Source of the DNA: Tranzscheliella williamsii | Taxonomy: Eukaryota; Basidiomycota; Ustilaginomycetes; Ustilaginales; Ustilaginaceae | Direction of reading: 5' to 3' | Assembly: GCA_023212725.1 (NCBI GenBank) | Contig: JALBYF010000053.1 | Coordinates: forward strand, 62,001 to 126,000 | DNA: 64,000 nt | In this document: positions 34,001-43,000 of the stretch, one piece after another | Layout: each line of letters begins with the position of its first letter | Position numbering within the stretch: the first letter of the stretch is position 1 | Notes under the pieces: model-generated | The model's database searches: none | Seen by the model: the letters and a program-made list of their open reading frames with translations, nothing else | Told to the model about the DNA's origin: nothing | Program-made: the position numbers and the translations under genes

Positions 34001-34240
34001 TCAACCTGGGCTGCCGAAAAGGCGGAGAAGAAGGAGGGGTTGCTGACCAATCTCTTCTCCTCGTCCGGGTCCTCGGGCGCGTCGAAACGCTATTCGGTCC
34101 AGCCAACGTCGGGCTCACCTTCGATAGCGACGCCGTCGACGGGCTCCGTCACGCCCGCAGACGAAGCAAGCGTTCCCTCGCGCAAGCCGAGCCTGTCCAG
34201 CAGGACGCTGAGCAAAACCTTCGGGTTCGGCCGGAAATAG
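31061..34240 (+). CDS. Ubiquitin-specific protease, CreB / Ubp9-Ubp13 / USP12-46 group
   Basis: 1059 residues, intronless. It removes ubiquitin from substrates. The Cys box LGMENFGNTCYVNSMLQSLY places the nucleophile at C144. The His box is HHGHYIAVIKVG with H571, followed by WVQFDDDVV. A structural zinc site is made by CLTCE and FCDSC. The close spacing MENFGNTCYVNSMLQ...CRPFR matches the CreB/USP46 group, which in Aspergillus works with a WD-repeat partner in carbon catabolite repression and transporter turnover. A Ser/Thr-rich insertion (about 185-340) splits the catalytic domain, and a long Ser/Ala/Pro-rich tail (from about 640) makes it larger than CreB. The tail is probably a regulatory, disordered region. 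Confidence 0.93.
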   Translation: MSFSWKGLLGVNPSSSSSAQILTSSASPNAAADATATTNGVVSSAASTALGVPTSVGAAAMSPSTSRPIVNSNPYTMIQPPAQTVPLFSGMVPASTSYHSTSFIPPSPSGPQTALQPRKPSDIPINLAEGGAFLLGMENFGNTCYVNSMLQSLYFCRPFRDSVLSYKELEAERIELDRSGNGMPTIPDQPTEPTSEAVSQGPDGIPSSDTLFASLRDLFDVIQQSGHQNSLSSPTQSTAPGSLPLSSSLTPVVAMPGSGEQSAVHRKSSILGRPSTAGAATGRGGAGSHANPTSTNTPSGSVATAIPVTPSSVASTGTPSLSISTSSVGTQSSSSAAVDSTAVKGFIGTLKRENVLFDSTMHQDAHEMLNFVLNKAGEDLIHADRARQKIKLQSRNPYLKARDIDVLNARKKASVMDVSPNGSTCVHRLFEGVLTNETRCLTCETVTSRDESFLDLSIDIEQNSSVTSCLRQFSASEMLRSRNKFFCDSCSGLQEAEKRMKIKKLPNVLALHMKRFKYEESVQRYVKLAYRVAFPLELRLFNTSDDAEDPDRLYELFAIVVHIGAGPHHGHYIAVIKVGTRWVQFDDDVVTYIDEAEIAKYYGDRPGLGSAYVLFYQAVDLNFDELGLEKPVFSPAATSSAAKEADRGRGLNLPDLPTARNGPSPDRAGAGLTANRPRLGSVTEGSQSLAAAGQGDAASGGGGWFGSFRNREKRAGSQSMRRPKTTSSADLLATTGSGLSASATLSDVSGTARVDSDGASQTDASNSSIAPRAPETDWRGAPSMVAPTASEEQLSEGMPDSPAATLSPLLLSVSTQNDGSQRSATESPSEARVKRLVPRQADAAVGHEMRDAGLLRGSIHRRMRAASEGISSANVPTEVPLRNPFGQPGPGAAYTSSSGMVSEPMDQSISETASNSSPAAAPVLTEALSPSAESTPAAVDQQRNGASSNGFASLERLMSKKDPKGQAKNARRASSHYAPPSTWAAEKAEKKEGLLTNLFSSSGSSGASKRYSVQPTSGSPSIATPSTGSVTPADEASVPSRKPSLSSRTLSKTFGFGRK

Positions 34241-35254
34241 TCCTTCTGACACCGGCGTAACTTGTATTTCCTACCTCTAGAGCTGATTTCCAACGCACTT
34301 GTAACCGCTTCCTTCGCAACTTGCAGCCATGGTTCGTCTATCTGTATGGCCTGCAGCGTACGCCGACGTAGGCGGACAACCATGCCTCTCGGCCTGGGTC
34401 CGCAAAGTCGAGGGTATGACATTGCTCAGGCGCTGTGCGTGGATGACAAGTCCGCACGGATCCTGTCTTGGCAAACGCAGGCACAGCGTCGAGCTCGCGA
34501 ACGGGCTTGCAGCGGCGCATCACTGGACAAGGGCGGTACCTGCTCTCCGCCTAAAGATAGTTCGTCTTTTGGTATTGTGGTATTCCCGGCCCCTCCGCTT
34601 GATCTCGCCCTTTCGCCGATGATTGCGTTCAGCAGCGACCTTTGTGCCTGCGCTTGGCTCAAGCTGCCGTCTGTTGGCCGGTAGCGCAGTCACATGCGGG
34701 TTTGCCTTCGCTGCCTACTTTCCCGTCGGCGACTATGTACGTCTTGCCGTCGCCCATGCGAGCGTAAGCAAGAGTACAGCACTTCCCTTCTGGCCTTGCA
34801 GCTCGATCGCTCCGCACGCGTCCCCGTCGCCCAGCCGGTCATCGCAAACGGTAGCGCTGCTCGCTCCGTCCGCTGACACCACAATTGTGAAGCCGCTTTC
34901 TGTGGCGGCAGGTCCGCGCTCGGTACGGTCACGTCGCTTCTCATCGACGACGGCTGGCAAGACGGGGTGCGCGGGGCCACCGCTTTGATACGGACCGCGT
35001 GCGGCTCGACCTGCCCCGTGTGCGGCTTTGGCCGACGGCCGCGTGCCGTGCCCACCCAACTCCCGCTGCCGACCGCATTCGCATCGACCCCGGCGCCTGG
35101 CACGCCGCTCTCGAGATCTCGCTCCACCTTTAAAAGATATCCCCTTCCACAGACCAAGAGCCGACGGTTCGAACCGGAGCGATGACAATGACATAGCGGA
35201 GGAGTAATGATACAGTGGGGAATGCCGGTGCAGTGGGCGCTGGGAGGGGCAGCG
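34241..35254. other. Region between convergent genes with an unresolved coding-like island
   Basis: 1 kb between the stops of the deubiquitinase and the permease. Several frames overlap on both strands without one continuous frame. On the plus strand there is an ATG in good context at 34329 with nearby GT/AG candidates, a frame reading SLLIDDGWQD at 34934-34963, and a C-ending-codon run from 34984 to a TAA at 35131-35133 that lies in a different frame. This could be a short multi-exon gene or a decayed gene; I cannot decide. Confidence 0.35.
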
Positions 35255-36805
35255 CTAGTAGGGGTATCGGAAGCGGGTGCGCTGCTTGTCGGTAAGGTCG
35301 GTGAGGTCCTCGGCGTCGTCGTCGGACGCAGGGTGGGGGTCGGGCGCGTTGCGGCGGTTCCAGAGGTAGTGTACGGAGCCGATCGAAGTGAGGCAGATGG
35401 CGGCGGCGGCGAACATGGCGATCAGGGTGATTTTGGCGGGGACATACTCGGGGGCGTCGCCGGCGCGGTAGGTCTGCGGGCCGATGAGGTTGCCGACCGA
35501 GTAGCCGACCTGGAGGAAGACGTTGAAGACGATGCGCTTCGTGGTGCCCGAGACCGACGAGCTGAGCCAGGCGTAGAGGAACGGGCTGGCGCACGGGTAG
35601 GCGTAGGTGATCGTATACGCGGTAAAGCGCCACGCCTTGTGCGGCGCCGGAATCGCAATCATCATGGTCGCCCCCGCTACCGCCACCATGTACATCAGCA
35701 CGCCCGGAATCACGCGCGTATGCGTCGCGTACGAGAGGTAGGCAGAAAAATACACCGCCACCACTTCCATCAGCCCCGGCGCCATACCTAGCAGCGCCGT
35801 CGTCTTGCTGTCGTACCCAAACTGCGAAATAATCTCGCTGCCAAAGTTGCTCACCCCGCCATTGGCAATGTTGGCCGTGCAGACTCCGACGAAAAAGAGA
35901 TAGAGACGTACATCCTTGATCGCCTCGAACAGCTGCGGCCACTTCCACTTCTTGTCGTGGATGCCCGACTTGTTCTGCTTGATGCGGAAGACAGCGACCT
36001 GGCGCTGGCGCGGGCTGAGGTAGCGGATCGTCGCTGGCGACTCGGGCATGAAAACGGCCACGATCACACCAAAGAGGAGCGCAATACCGGCAAGGATCAG
36101 ATACATTTGCTGCCACACCTTGAGGTGGCTGGGTTTCTGGACCTGGAGGGCGTACGAGATGCCGCCGCCCAAGATCTGCGCCCAGCCGTTGTTGGCAAAC
36201 CAGATCGAGGTGCGCGTGACCTGCTCCTGCTGGGTGTAGAAGCGGCCGGTGAGGAGGATAAATGCCGGCGTGAGCGAGCTCTCAAAGAAACCGAGCAGAA
36301 AGCGGACGGCGACGAGCTGCGAAAAGTTCTTGCAGGCAGCATGGCCGCCGAGCGAGATGGCCCAGAGGATAATGCAGACGCTGATATAACGGGTCAGGTG
36401 AACCTTCTGGAGAAAGTAGCCGTGGATAGGAGTGGCGATGAGGTAGCCCACGTAGAAAAACGAGCCCAGCCAGGAATACTCCTGACCCTTGAGATTGGCG
36501 TCCTTCTTGAGGCCGAGCAGGGAAGCGTAGTTGAGCGAGGTCTTGTCGAGAAACTGGAGCAAAACAGCTATACACATGAGCGGCATCAGGATGCAGTCGA
36601 GCTTGCGCAGCACTTGCTTAAGCTCTTGCGGCGTGACAGAGCTGGCTTCGGCGGCCAACGCCTGCGCCTTGGCATTCTCGTCGGCGGGGGCCTCGGCAAA
36701 TGGCTCGGAAGTGACAGCGCCGAGGTACTGGGAGGCTTTGGAGGAATCGGTCTCGTTGGGGAGACGCTTTTCCTCTTCGATGGAAGATGTGTCGTTGTAG
36801 GCCAT
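35255..36805 (-). CDS. MFS anion:cation symporter, allantoate-permease (Dal5) type
   Basis: 516 residues from the ATG at 36805; the open frame upstream starts only at GTG. Twelve membrane helices are visible, split into two halves by the loop SPRQRQVAVFRIKQNKSGIH. The Dal5/ACS-family marks are LRKLDCILMPLMCIAVLLQFLDK before and in helix 1, the YLIATPIHGYFLQK and VRFLLGFFESSLTPAF segments, and SGTTKRIVFNVFLQVGYSVGN. Such permeases take up allantoate, ureidosuccinate, nicotinate, dipeptides or related organic anions at the plasma membrane; the substrate here is not predictable. The upstream TATA-like element suggests nutrient-regulated transcription. Confidence 0.9.
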   Translation of the reverse strand: MAYNDTSSIEEEKRLPNETDSSKASQYLGAVTSEPFAEAPADENAKAQALAAEASSVTPQELKQVLRKLDCILMPLMCIAVLLQFLDKTSLNYASLLGLKKDANLKGQEYSWLGSFFYVGYLIATPIHGYFLQKVHLTRYISVCIILWAISLGGHAACKNFSQLVAVRFLLGFFESSLTPAFILLTGRFYTQQEQVTRTSIWFANNGWAQILGGGISYALQVQKPSHLKVWQQMYLILAGIALLFGVIVAVFMPESPATIRYLSPRQRQVAVFRIKQNKSGIHDKKWKWPQLFEAIKDVRLYLFFVGVCTANIANGGVSNFGSEIISQFGYDSKTTALLGMAPGLMEVVAVYFSAYLSYATHTRVIPGVLMYMVAVAGATMMIAIPAPHKAWRFTAYTITYAYPCASPFLYAWLSSSVSGTTKRIVFNVFLQVGYSVGNLIGPQTYRAGDAPEYVPAKITLIAMFAAAAICLTSIGSVHYLWNRRNAPDPHPASDDDAEDLTDLTDKQRTRFRYPY

Positions 36806-38042
36806 GATGCACCAGGGCGTCCGAAAGCAGAGGATGTGCTGTCGACGATGGCAGAAGATGGTGGGAATGGAGGCAAAGAGACATGACCTCCATCTGCGGC
36901 CCACCCGGAGGGCTTATAAACTTCGCCAATGGCGACTGCCCTTGATAAGGCAGATGCAGGAGGGGGCCTGTGGCGACGCTGCACCGTTCATGCACGATGG
37001 CGAATGGGCAAGTCACCGTCGAGCGGTTTAAGGCGGGCGGTCTAGCGAGTTTTCGAACGGGAACGTCAAGCGGAGGGCAAGCGAGGCCCACGCCACTCTG
37101 TTAGATAGCGTTCCGCGGCCGAACTCAAGCAATTCGCCGTAGGCAGGCAAAGCATCGGGCCCGCACTGAAACTGCAGCAGGAAGAAGTTGAGACAGTCTT
37201 TGTGTCGAGCTGATACGCACAACCGGTCAAGTCGATGTAACGATGTAGCGCTTCGCTGTTCTGTTGGGGCCCCCATCGGAATTAGGACCAGCTGGCGCAC
37301 CACCCAGCCTGACAAGCGCGCAAGGCGTGGGGTGAATCGCCTTCAAGGCACGGACTCGGTAGACAATCGGTGACCGGAGAAACCATCTTATCTGGCTGCA
37401 TCAGGACGTTCCCATTCGCTGAAACGAGACCGTGCCGGTTGCGCCTGCTCATCTTCTGCCCATTAACATGTGCGCTTCCTAATCTCGACAGATCCACGCG
37501 GGGAGAACGCCGCCTCTAACCGCCGCACTGGCCTTGCTGCTGCTCTGCGCTTCTCCCACCGCGGCCGCCGTCTTGGGGTCTCACAGGCATGTAGGTCTGC
37601 CAAAAATCCGAGTCAGCGCAAGTGAATGCATCATGAGCGACAAGTGGGAGTGCTGAGCAACGCGGCTTATCGCACTCAACAGACGACATCCTTCGTTATC
37701 ATTGTGCATGCGGCGCTTCAGCCAATGACCGTCGGCCTGCTCGAGCACGGCCGAGTATGCGGAACGCGGATGGCACCTCGAAAGTCTAACAATACTCCGC
37801 TATCTATCTGGATCGGGGCGGCGAAGTGAGATCTCGGGGATTCAACAACAATAATCAGCTCGCTCACGAATGCTAGATCCGTGCCCATGCCTACGCCAGC
37901 CAAAGACAGCCTCATTTGCTAGAGCAGGGGTTGGAAGCATACAAATACAGATTCAGGAAGGCATCACACGGAAAAGCAGCCAAGCTGGGCGAGGATACGC
38001 AAAGGGACGGCACCAGGGGCGGCCGCCGAGGTATATAGGCCG
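36806..38042. other. Intergenic region, permease promoter and DAD4 3' flank
   Basis: About 1.2 kb, with the permease promoter on one side and the end of DAD4 on the other. No gene seen. The TATA-like element at 36914-36920 is noted separately. Confidence 0.45.
36914..36920 (-). promoter_or_regulatory. TATA-like element before the permease gene
   Basis: TTTATAAG on the minus strand, about 110 bp upstream of the permease ATG, in an otherwise G+C-rich stretch. Confidence 0.4.
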
Positions 38043-38504
38043 TCATTCGGGCTGGGTCTTGGACACGTCCGGACTGTGGCGGTGTTCTTCGTCAATGGCG
38101 TCCATGTTAGACAGGTTGAAGGCTGCATTCCTCCGGTACTGCAAAGGCGCGGCGGTGATAAAACAGGACAAGGGTGATTGCAGATCAGTAACCAGACTTG
38201 ATGGCGTCTAGCGCGTCACTACGGCAGCTGGGTCGCCGTCTACCTACCGCTTCCCATAACTCGGCGGTGATGGTGATGGACTGGTTGTAATTGTTGATCT
38301 CTACAACCGATCGGTCCAGCTCGAGCAGCGCTTCGTTCAGACGACTGACGTTTTTGGTGATTCGTTCCAGCAGCTGCGACTGCCCCTCTTCCTGTGCACC
38401 GAAGGAAATGCGGCAAGGTTCCGCACGATCATCAGAAGCGTAAGCCGGCTGACCGCCTGCCTGTGCCAACCACACGCTCAACTCACATGTGGATTTTCGA
38501 TCAT
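38043..38504 (-). CDS. DAD4: DASH complex subunit Dad4
   Basis: Three exons rebuilt from the sequence: 38504-38487 (only 18 nt), 38391-38248, 38138-38043. The introns are 95 bp (GTGAGT...CACAG) and 109 bp (GTAGGT...TGCAG), each with a CTGAT-type branch site. The product is 85 residues beginning MIENPHEEGQSQLLERI, then a coiled coil with TKNVSRLNEALLELDRS and a tail YRRNAAFNLSNMDAI. This matches Dad4 proteins (about 70 residues; MENPHE start, RLNE, hydrophobic NxxFNL tail). Dad4 is a small subunit of the DASH/Dam1 ring that couples kinetochores to spindle microtubules. The gene is divergent from SPF1, with a shared 435-bp promoter. No single open frame shows this gene. Confidence 0.88.
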
Positions 38505-38939
38505 CGTGCCTGTATTGTGCCTCCAACGTGGTCAAGACGGTCCGGGTCGTAAAGGAGGTAGGAGTCAAGTGTTGCTCTTTTGTCGACGTCTGACGCGCGC
38601 GTTTCGCGCTGAGCCATTCTTTCCGTGCGGTTGGGCCGAAACAACACGTGATGATGACGGATCTTACAGTCGAACTGTCGAAAATGACAATGTGGGTAAC
38701 CGCTCTGTCTTTAGAAAGGCCGCGCATTGGGTCGACGTGGAGCCAAGCCAAGCCAGCCCAGCCAGCCCAGCCCAGGCATGGAACTCGGAAGATCTTCTCC
38801 GCGCAAAGAGATAGCGGCTTCGCATCTTCTGCTTTCCTTCCCACGACCCCTGCCCACATTTGCTGCTCGTTCTATCGTCTGATCGTCTAGTCTCCTTTGA
38901 CATAGGCGACAGCGAACAAGCATCGTCACCGTCGCCAAC
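38505..38939. other. Divergent promoter, DAD4 / SPF1
   Basis: 435 bp between ATGs. It contains a CACGTG at 38645-38650 and an imperfect AGCCC/AGCCA tract at 38741-38775. No TATA element seen. Confidence 0.55.
38741..38775. repeat. Imperfect AGCC(C/A) tract
   Basis: About seven short AGCCA/AGCCC units in the DAD4-SPF1 intergenic region, about 170-200 bp before the SPF1 start. Confidence 0.6.
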
Positions 38940-41900
38940 ATGAGGGTTGCAGTCCAGTCCCCCGAAATTGGATCCATCACCTTGCACAAGAGGATTCCCT
39001 TCCATCTCCACCTCTATGTGCTCCCCTTCCTCTCGCTCTATCCCATCTGGGCTTACGCCTACTACTTTCGCTACGACGACTGGGTCAAGTCCGAAGAATG
39101 GACCTTTGTCTATACCGTTGCCCTTGTTTCCAGCCACGCCTTGAGTTTTCTCGTCACCAAGTGGAGCATTGCTGCTAGGGCCTTTACCACCTGTGTACGC
39201 GCCAAGAGCTTTGCCGACGCAGAGCTGGTACGCGTCCATCCTTCGCTTCACAAGGCCGAGGGTGCCATCGTCCCACTAAATCGCGTCGAACGCATCAATC
39301 TGCCTGTGGAAGTCTCGTTCACCTACCAGGCGGACAAGTACATTCTTGCCACCCCCGATCCCGCCGCCGCTCCCACCGACATCTTCGTCTCCCCCTCCAT
39401 CCAGGAACCCACCTTTCGCCGTCTACCCTATCCAGCGGACGCCAATCCCCCGCTCTCCAAATTTCAGTCCAGCCGCGGTTTTACCAGTGACAAGGATGCG
39501 GAGCTTGCCCTTGGCACTTTTGGCAAGAACGAGCTGGATATTCCGCAGCCCAAGTTCGTTGATCTCTTCATCGAACATGCCGTCGCGCCCTTCTTCGTCT
39601 TTCAGGTCTTTTGCGTCGGGCTTTGGCTGCTCGATGACAAGTGGTACTATTCTCTCTTCACTCTGTTTATGCTCGTCGTCTTTGAGTGCACCGTCGCCTT
39701 CCAGCGACTGCGGACCCTGAGCGAATTCAGAACCATGTCGATCAAACCGTACAGCATCTGGGTCTACCGCTCCAACAAGTGGGTCGAGCTGCAGACCTCC
39801 GATCTCCTGCCGGGCGACCTGGTCTCCATTGATCGATCCAAGGAGGACTCGGCCACCCCGTGTGATCTCTTACTTGTTGCCGGTTCGACCATCATGAACG
39901 AGGCCATGCTCTCCGGCGAGAGCACTCCCTTGCTCAAGGAGAGCATCGAGCTGAGAGACGGCTCCGACGTTCTCGACATCAACGGCACCGATCGAAACAA
40001 CGTCGTCTTCGGAGGCACCAAAGTCCTTCAAACCTCCAAGCCCGAGGCTGACAGCAAGTACGCCAAATTAAGTGCACCTGACAATGGTGCGCTGGGTATC
40101 GTTCTTCGTACAGGATTCGGCACTTCCCAGGGTCAGCTGATCCGGCTTATGGTTTTCCAGAACGAATCGCGCATTACAGCCAACAACCTCGAGAGCTTTG
40201 TCTTTATCGGTTTCCTTCTCTTCTTCGCCATTGTTGCCAGCTACTACGTCTGGGTGCGCGGAACCGAGATGGAACGACCCAAGGGCAAGCTGCTTCTCGA
40301 CTGCGTTCTGATCATCACCTCGGTGGTGCCTCCCGAGCTGCCGATGGAGCTCTCCATGGCTGTCAACGCTTCCTTGATGGCACTGGCCAAGCACGCCATC
40401 TTCTGTACCGAGCCCTTCCGTATTCCCTATGCCGGGCGCGTCGATGTCTGCTGTTTCGACAAGACGGGTACGATCACCGGCGAAGATCTCGAGGTTCAAG
40501 GCGTCGTCCATTGTACTCCGGGCGGTGACTCTCCGCTGATCCCGCTGAAGCAGGCCTCGGCCGAGACCACCCTGACCCTGGCTTCAGCCCACGCTCTGGT
40601 CCTGCTGGAAGACGGTCTGGTTGGTGACCCGATGGAAAAGACGACGCTGGAAGCGCTCGACTGGAAGCTCAACAAGGGCGACATGCTGACGCCAACCGAT
40701 CCCAAGGCGGGGCCGCACCGCTTCGGCGTGCAAGTGCGGAGGCGCTTCCAGTTCTCTTCGGCGCTCAAGCGCATGTCGACTATCAACCATGTCACCGACT
40801 CGAGCGGCCACCGCCGTCTCCTCTGCGCCGTCAAGGGAGCACCCGAGACGCTGAAGACAATGTATGCCGACGTGCCCGCCCACTACGACGATACTTACAA
40901 GGGCTTCACCCGACGTGGCTCTCGTGTTCTCGCGCTCGGTTACAAGTTCGCCGACAACGCCGACATGAACACCATCAACAACATGCAGCGCGACCAGGTG
41001 GAGAGCAAGCTCAAGTTCGCCGGCTTCCTCGTCTTCCACTGCCCGCTCAAGCCGGATGCGGTCGCTTCGATCAAGGAACTCAACGACTCGTCGCACCGAT
41101 GCATCATGATCACCGGCGACAACCCGCTGACGGCGGTCCACGTGGCGACGCAGGTCGAGATCGTGGATCGCGACACGCTGATTCTCGATGTCAAGGAGGG
41201 CGCTACGTCCGAGCAAGAGCTGGTTTGGCGATCTGTCGACGAGACGTTCGTCCTTCCCGTGAAGCCGTCGGAGCCGCTGGACACGACGCTGTTTGACAAG
41301 TACGACATTTGCGTCACGGGCGTAGCGATGAAGCAGTACCAGCAGAACGCCAAGGCGTGGGACCAGCTTGTACAGAACACCTGGGTGTATGCACGCGTCT
41401 CGCCTTCGCAGAAGGAGTTTATCCTGAACTCGCTCAAGGCGCTCGGCTACATTACGCTGATGGTGGGCGACGGGACGAACGACGTGGGTGCGCTCAAGGC
41501 GGCGAACATCGGCGTTGCGCTGCTGGACGGGACGCCGGACGATCTGAAGCGGATCGCCGAGCACCAGCGGAACGAGCGGATGAAGAAGGTGTACGAGTCG
41601 CAGCTCTCGCTCAGCTCGCGCTTTGGCGGGGCGCCGCCGCCGGTGCCGCCGGTGCTCAAGGAGAAGTACCCGGAACTGGAGCGCGCGCGCGAGGAGGCGC
41701 TCGCCGGGATGCGCACGGCGCAGGCGACCGACAAGAAGGCCAAGTTTGACCTGGCCTCGATCACCGCCTCGATGGCCGACGCCGAGCTGGACGACGGCCC
41801 GCCGCAGATTCGGCTCGGCGATGCATCGGTCGCGGCTCCGTTCACCTCGAAGCTCTCCAACGTGGGTTCGGTGCTGGCCATCATCCGCCAGGGCCGTTGT

Positions 41901-42656
41901 ACGCTGGTGGCGACGATCCAGATGTACAAAATTCTGGCGCTCAACTGCCTGATCCAGGCCTACTCGCTCTCGGTGCTCTACCTTGACGGAATCAAGTTTG
42001 GGGACTACCAGGCGACGATCTCGGGCATGCTGGCGTCGGTCTGCTTCCTCTGCATTTCGCGCGGGCAGCCGATCGATCGGCTGAGCAAGGAGCGGCCGGT
42101 GGCCAACATTCTGAACGTCTACGTGTTTGGCTCGATCCTCACGCAGACGGCGCTGCATGTTGCTACGATGCTGTACGTGCAGCGGCTCAGCGTGCTGTAC
42201 GAGCAGCCCGAGGAGGTGATTGACCTGGAGGCCAAGTTTGTGCCCTCGCTGCTCAACACGGGCGTCTACCTGCTCGGGCTTAGCCAGACCATCTCGACGT
42301 TTGCGGTCAACTACATCGGCCGTCCCTGGCGCGAGTCGATCCGCGAGAACCGGTTCCTCTACTACGGGCTAGTCTCGGTCGGCGCCATCGCTGTCGCCGG
42401 TGCCACCGAGTTCATGCCCGAGCTCAACGAGTGGCTCCAGCTCGTCGCCATGAAAAACGCCTACCAGGCGCGCCTGCTCGCCGCCATGGCCATCGACTTC
42501 CTCGGCTCCTACGCCCTCGAGTCCTTCTGGGCCCTCTTTGCCGACGTCAAGCCCAAACCCCTCGTCACCAAAGGCGCCCACCGCCGCATCGCCCGCAGGA
42601 AGGCAGACACCATCGCCGCCTCCCTCGCCGCCGCCCACGACAAGAAAGACCTCTAA
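38940..42656 (+). CDS. SPF1: P5A-type ATPase of the endoplasmic reticulum (Spf1/ATP13A1)
   Basis: 1238 residues, intronless, close to yeast Spf1 (1215). P5A ATPases extract misinserted or mistargeted tail-anchored and signal-containing helices from the ER membrane. Hallmarks: the P5A membrane motif PPELPMELS (about 463-471), the phosphorylation site CCFDKTGTIT with D507, ITGDNPLTAVHVA and the hinge GDGTNDVGALKAANIGVALL (about 841-860). Two extra N-terminal membrane segments (HLYVLPFLSLYPIWAYAY and FVYTVALVSSHALSFLV) are typical of P5 pumps. A charged insertion follows the hinge (about 870-960). The basic C-terminus ends in KKDL, a possible ER-retention-like KKxx-type signal. Confidence 0.97.
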   Translation: MRVAVQSPEIGSITLHKRIPFHLHLYVLPFLSLYPIWAYAYYFRYDDWVKSEEWTFVYTVALVSSHALSFLVTKWSIAARAFTTCVRAKSFADAELVRVHPSLHKAEGAIVPLNRVERINLPVEVSFTYQADKYILATPDPAAAPTDIFVSPSIQEPTFRRLPYPADANPPLSKFQSSRGFTSDKDAELALGTFGKNELDIPQPKFVDLFIEHAVAPFFVFQVFCVGLWLLDDKWYYSLFTLFMLVVFECTVAFQRLRTLSEFRTMSIKPYSIWVYRSNKWVELQTSDLLPGDLVSIDRSKEDSATPCDLLLVAGSTIMNEAMLSGESTPLLKESIELRDGSDVLDINGTDRNNVVFGGTKVLQTSKPEADSKYAKLSAPDNGALGIVLRTGFGTSQGQLIRLMVFQNESRITANNLESFVFIGFLLFFAIVASYYVWVRGTEMERPKGKLLLDCVLIITSVVPPELPMELSMAVNASLMALAKHAIFCTEPFRIPYAGRVDVCCFDKTGTITGEDLEVQGVVHCTPGGDSPLIPLKQASAETTLTLASAHALVLLEDGLVGDPMEKTTLEALDWKLNKGDMLTPTDPKAGPHRFGVQVRRRFQFSSALKRMSTINHVTDSSGHRRLLCAVKGAPETLKTMYADVPAHYDDTYKGFTRRGSRVLALGYKFADNADMNTINNMQRDQVESKLKFAGFLVFHCPLKPDAVASIKELNDSSHRCIMITGDNPLTAVHVATQVEIVDRDTLILDVKEGATSEQELVWRSVDETFVLPVKPSEPLDTTLFDKYDICVTGVAMKQYQQNAKAWDQLVQNTWVYARVSPSQKEFILNSLKALGYITLMVGDGTNDVGALKAANIGVALLDGTPDDLKRIAEHQRNERMKKVYESQLSLSSRFGGAPPPVPPVLKEKYPELERAREEALAGMRTAQATDKKAKFDLASITASMADAELDDGPPQIRLGDASVAAPFTSKLSNVGSVLAIIRQGRCTLVATIQMYKILALNCLIQAYSLSVLYLDGIKFGDYQATISGMLASVCFLCISRGQPIDRLSKERPVANILNVYVFGSILTQTALHVATMLYVQRLSVLYEQPEEVIDLEAKFVPSLLNTGVYLLGLSQTISTFAVNYIGRPWRESIRENRFLYYGLVSVGAIAVAGATEFMPELNEWLQLVAMKNAYQARLLAAMAIDFLGSYALESFWALFADVKPKPLVTKGAHRRIARRKADTIAASLAAAHDKKDL

Positions 42657-43000
42657 CCGTCCAGCCCCCTTCCTTTCTCCTGTAGATACGCCACCCCGCC
42701 AACTATCCCCCCTTTCCACTGCCACCCGCCACGCCTCGCCTGCCACGCATAACCTGCTCGGCAGCTGCACAGGAAACATGAGACAGCCAACTTAACCGAA
42801 CGTGAACTGGTAAATGGCGAGACAAAGTAGCAGGATAGCTGATCAGAAGAGGGTGTAGAAGTAGGAGCAGGTGGGGCGCAACAAAACTCGGAAGGCTACG
42901 CGAGTGATACTCGACCATGGGCCCACGACGTCTAAAGGACCGACATGAAGTGGGCAGCTGAGGATGGCGCAGCGCTGTGAGGGCGGGAAAAAGGGGATGT
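42657..43000. other. Convergent junction SPF1 / opsin
   Basis: 344 bp between the two stop codons. The plus strand is C-rich in its first part and G-rich in its second. No gene seen. Confidence 0.5.

Noticed and set aside
34690..35194. Two overlapping minus-strand frames of about 155 codons
   Set aside because: Neither has a family motif or clear codon bias, and the skew pattern suggests that any gene here is on the plus strand.
36806..36904. Longer N-terminus for the permease (start at 36904)
   Set aside because: The first codon is GTG and the added residues look like translated promoter; the TATA-like element at 36914 is too close. The same reasoning moved the starts of THG1, ferric reductase, LtrA, opsin, oxidoreductase, PEX4, PLD, ceramidase and the 10226 gene.
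38185..38859. 224-codon minus-strand frame over DAD4
   Set aside because: Only its second exon portion (38391-38248) is real; the rest reads through introns and the promoter.
40584..42158. 524-codon frame antisense to SPF1
   Set aside because: Arg/Leu/Val/His-rich shadow with no motif; the plus strand encodes the P5A ATPase core.
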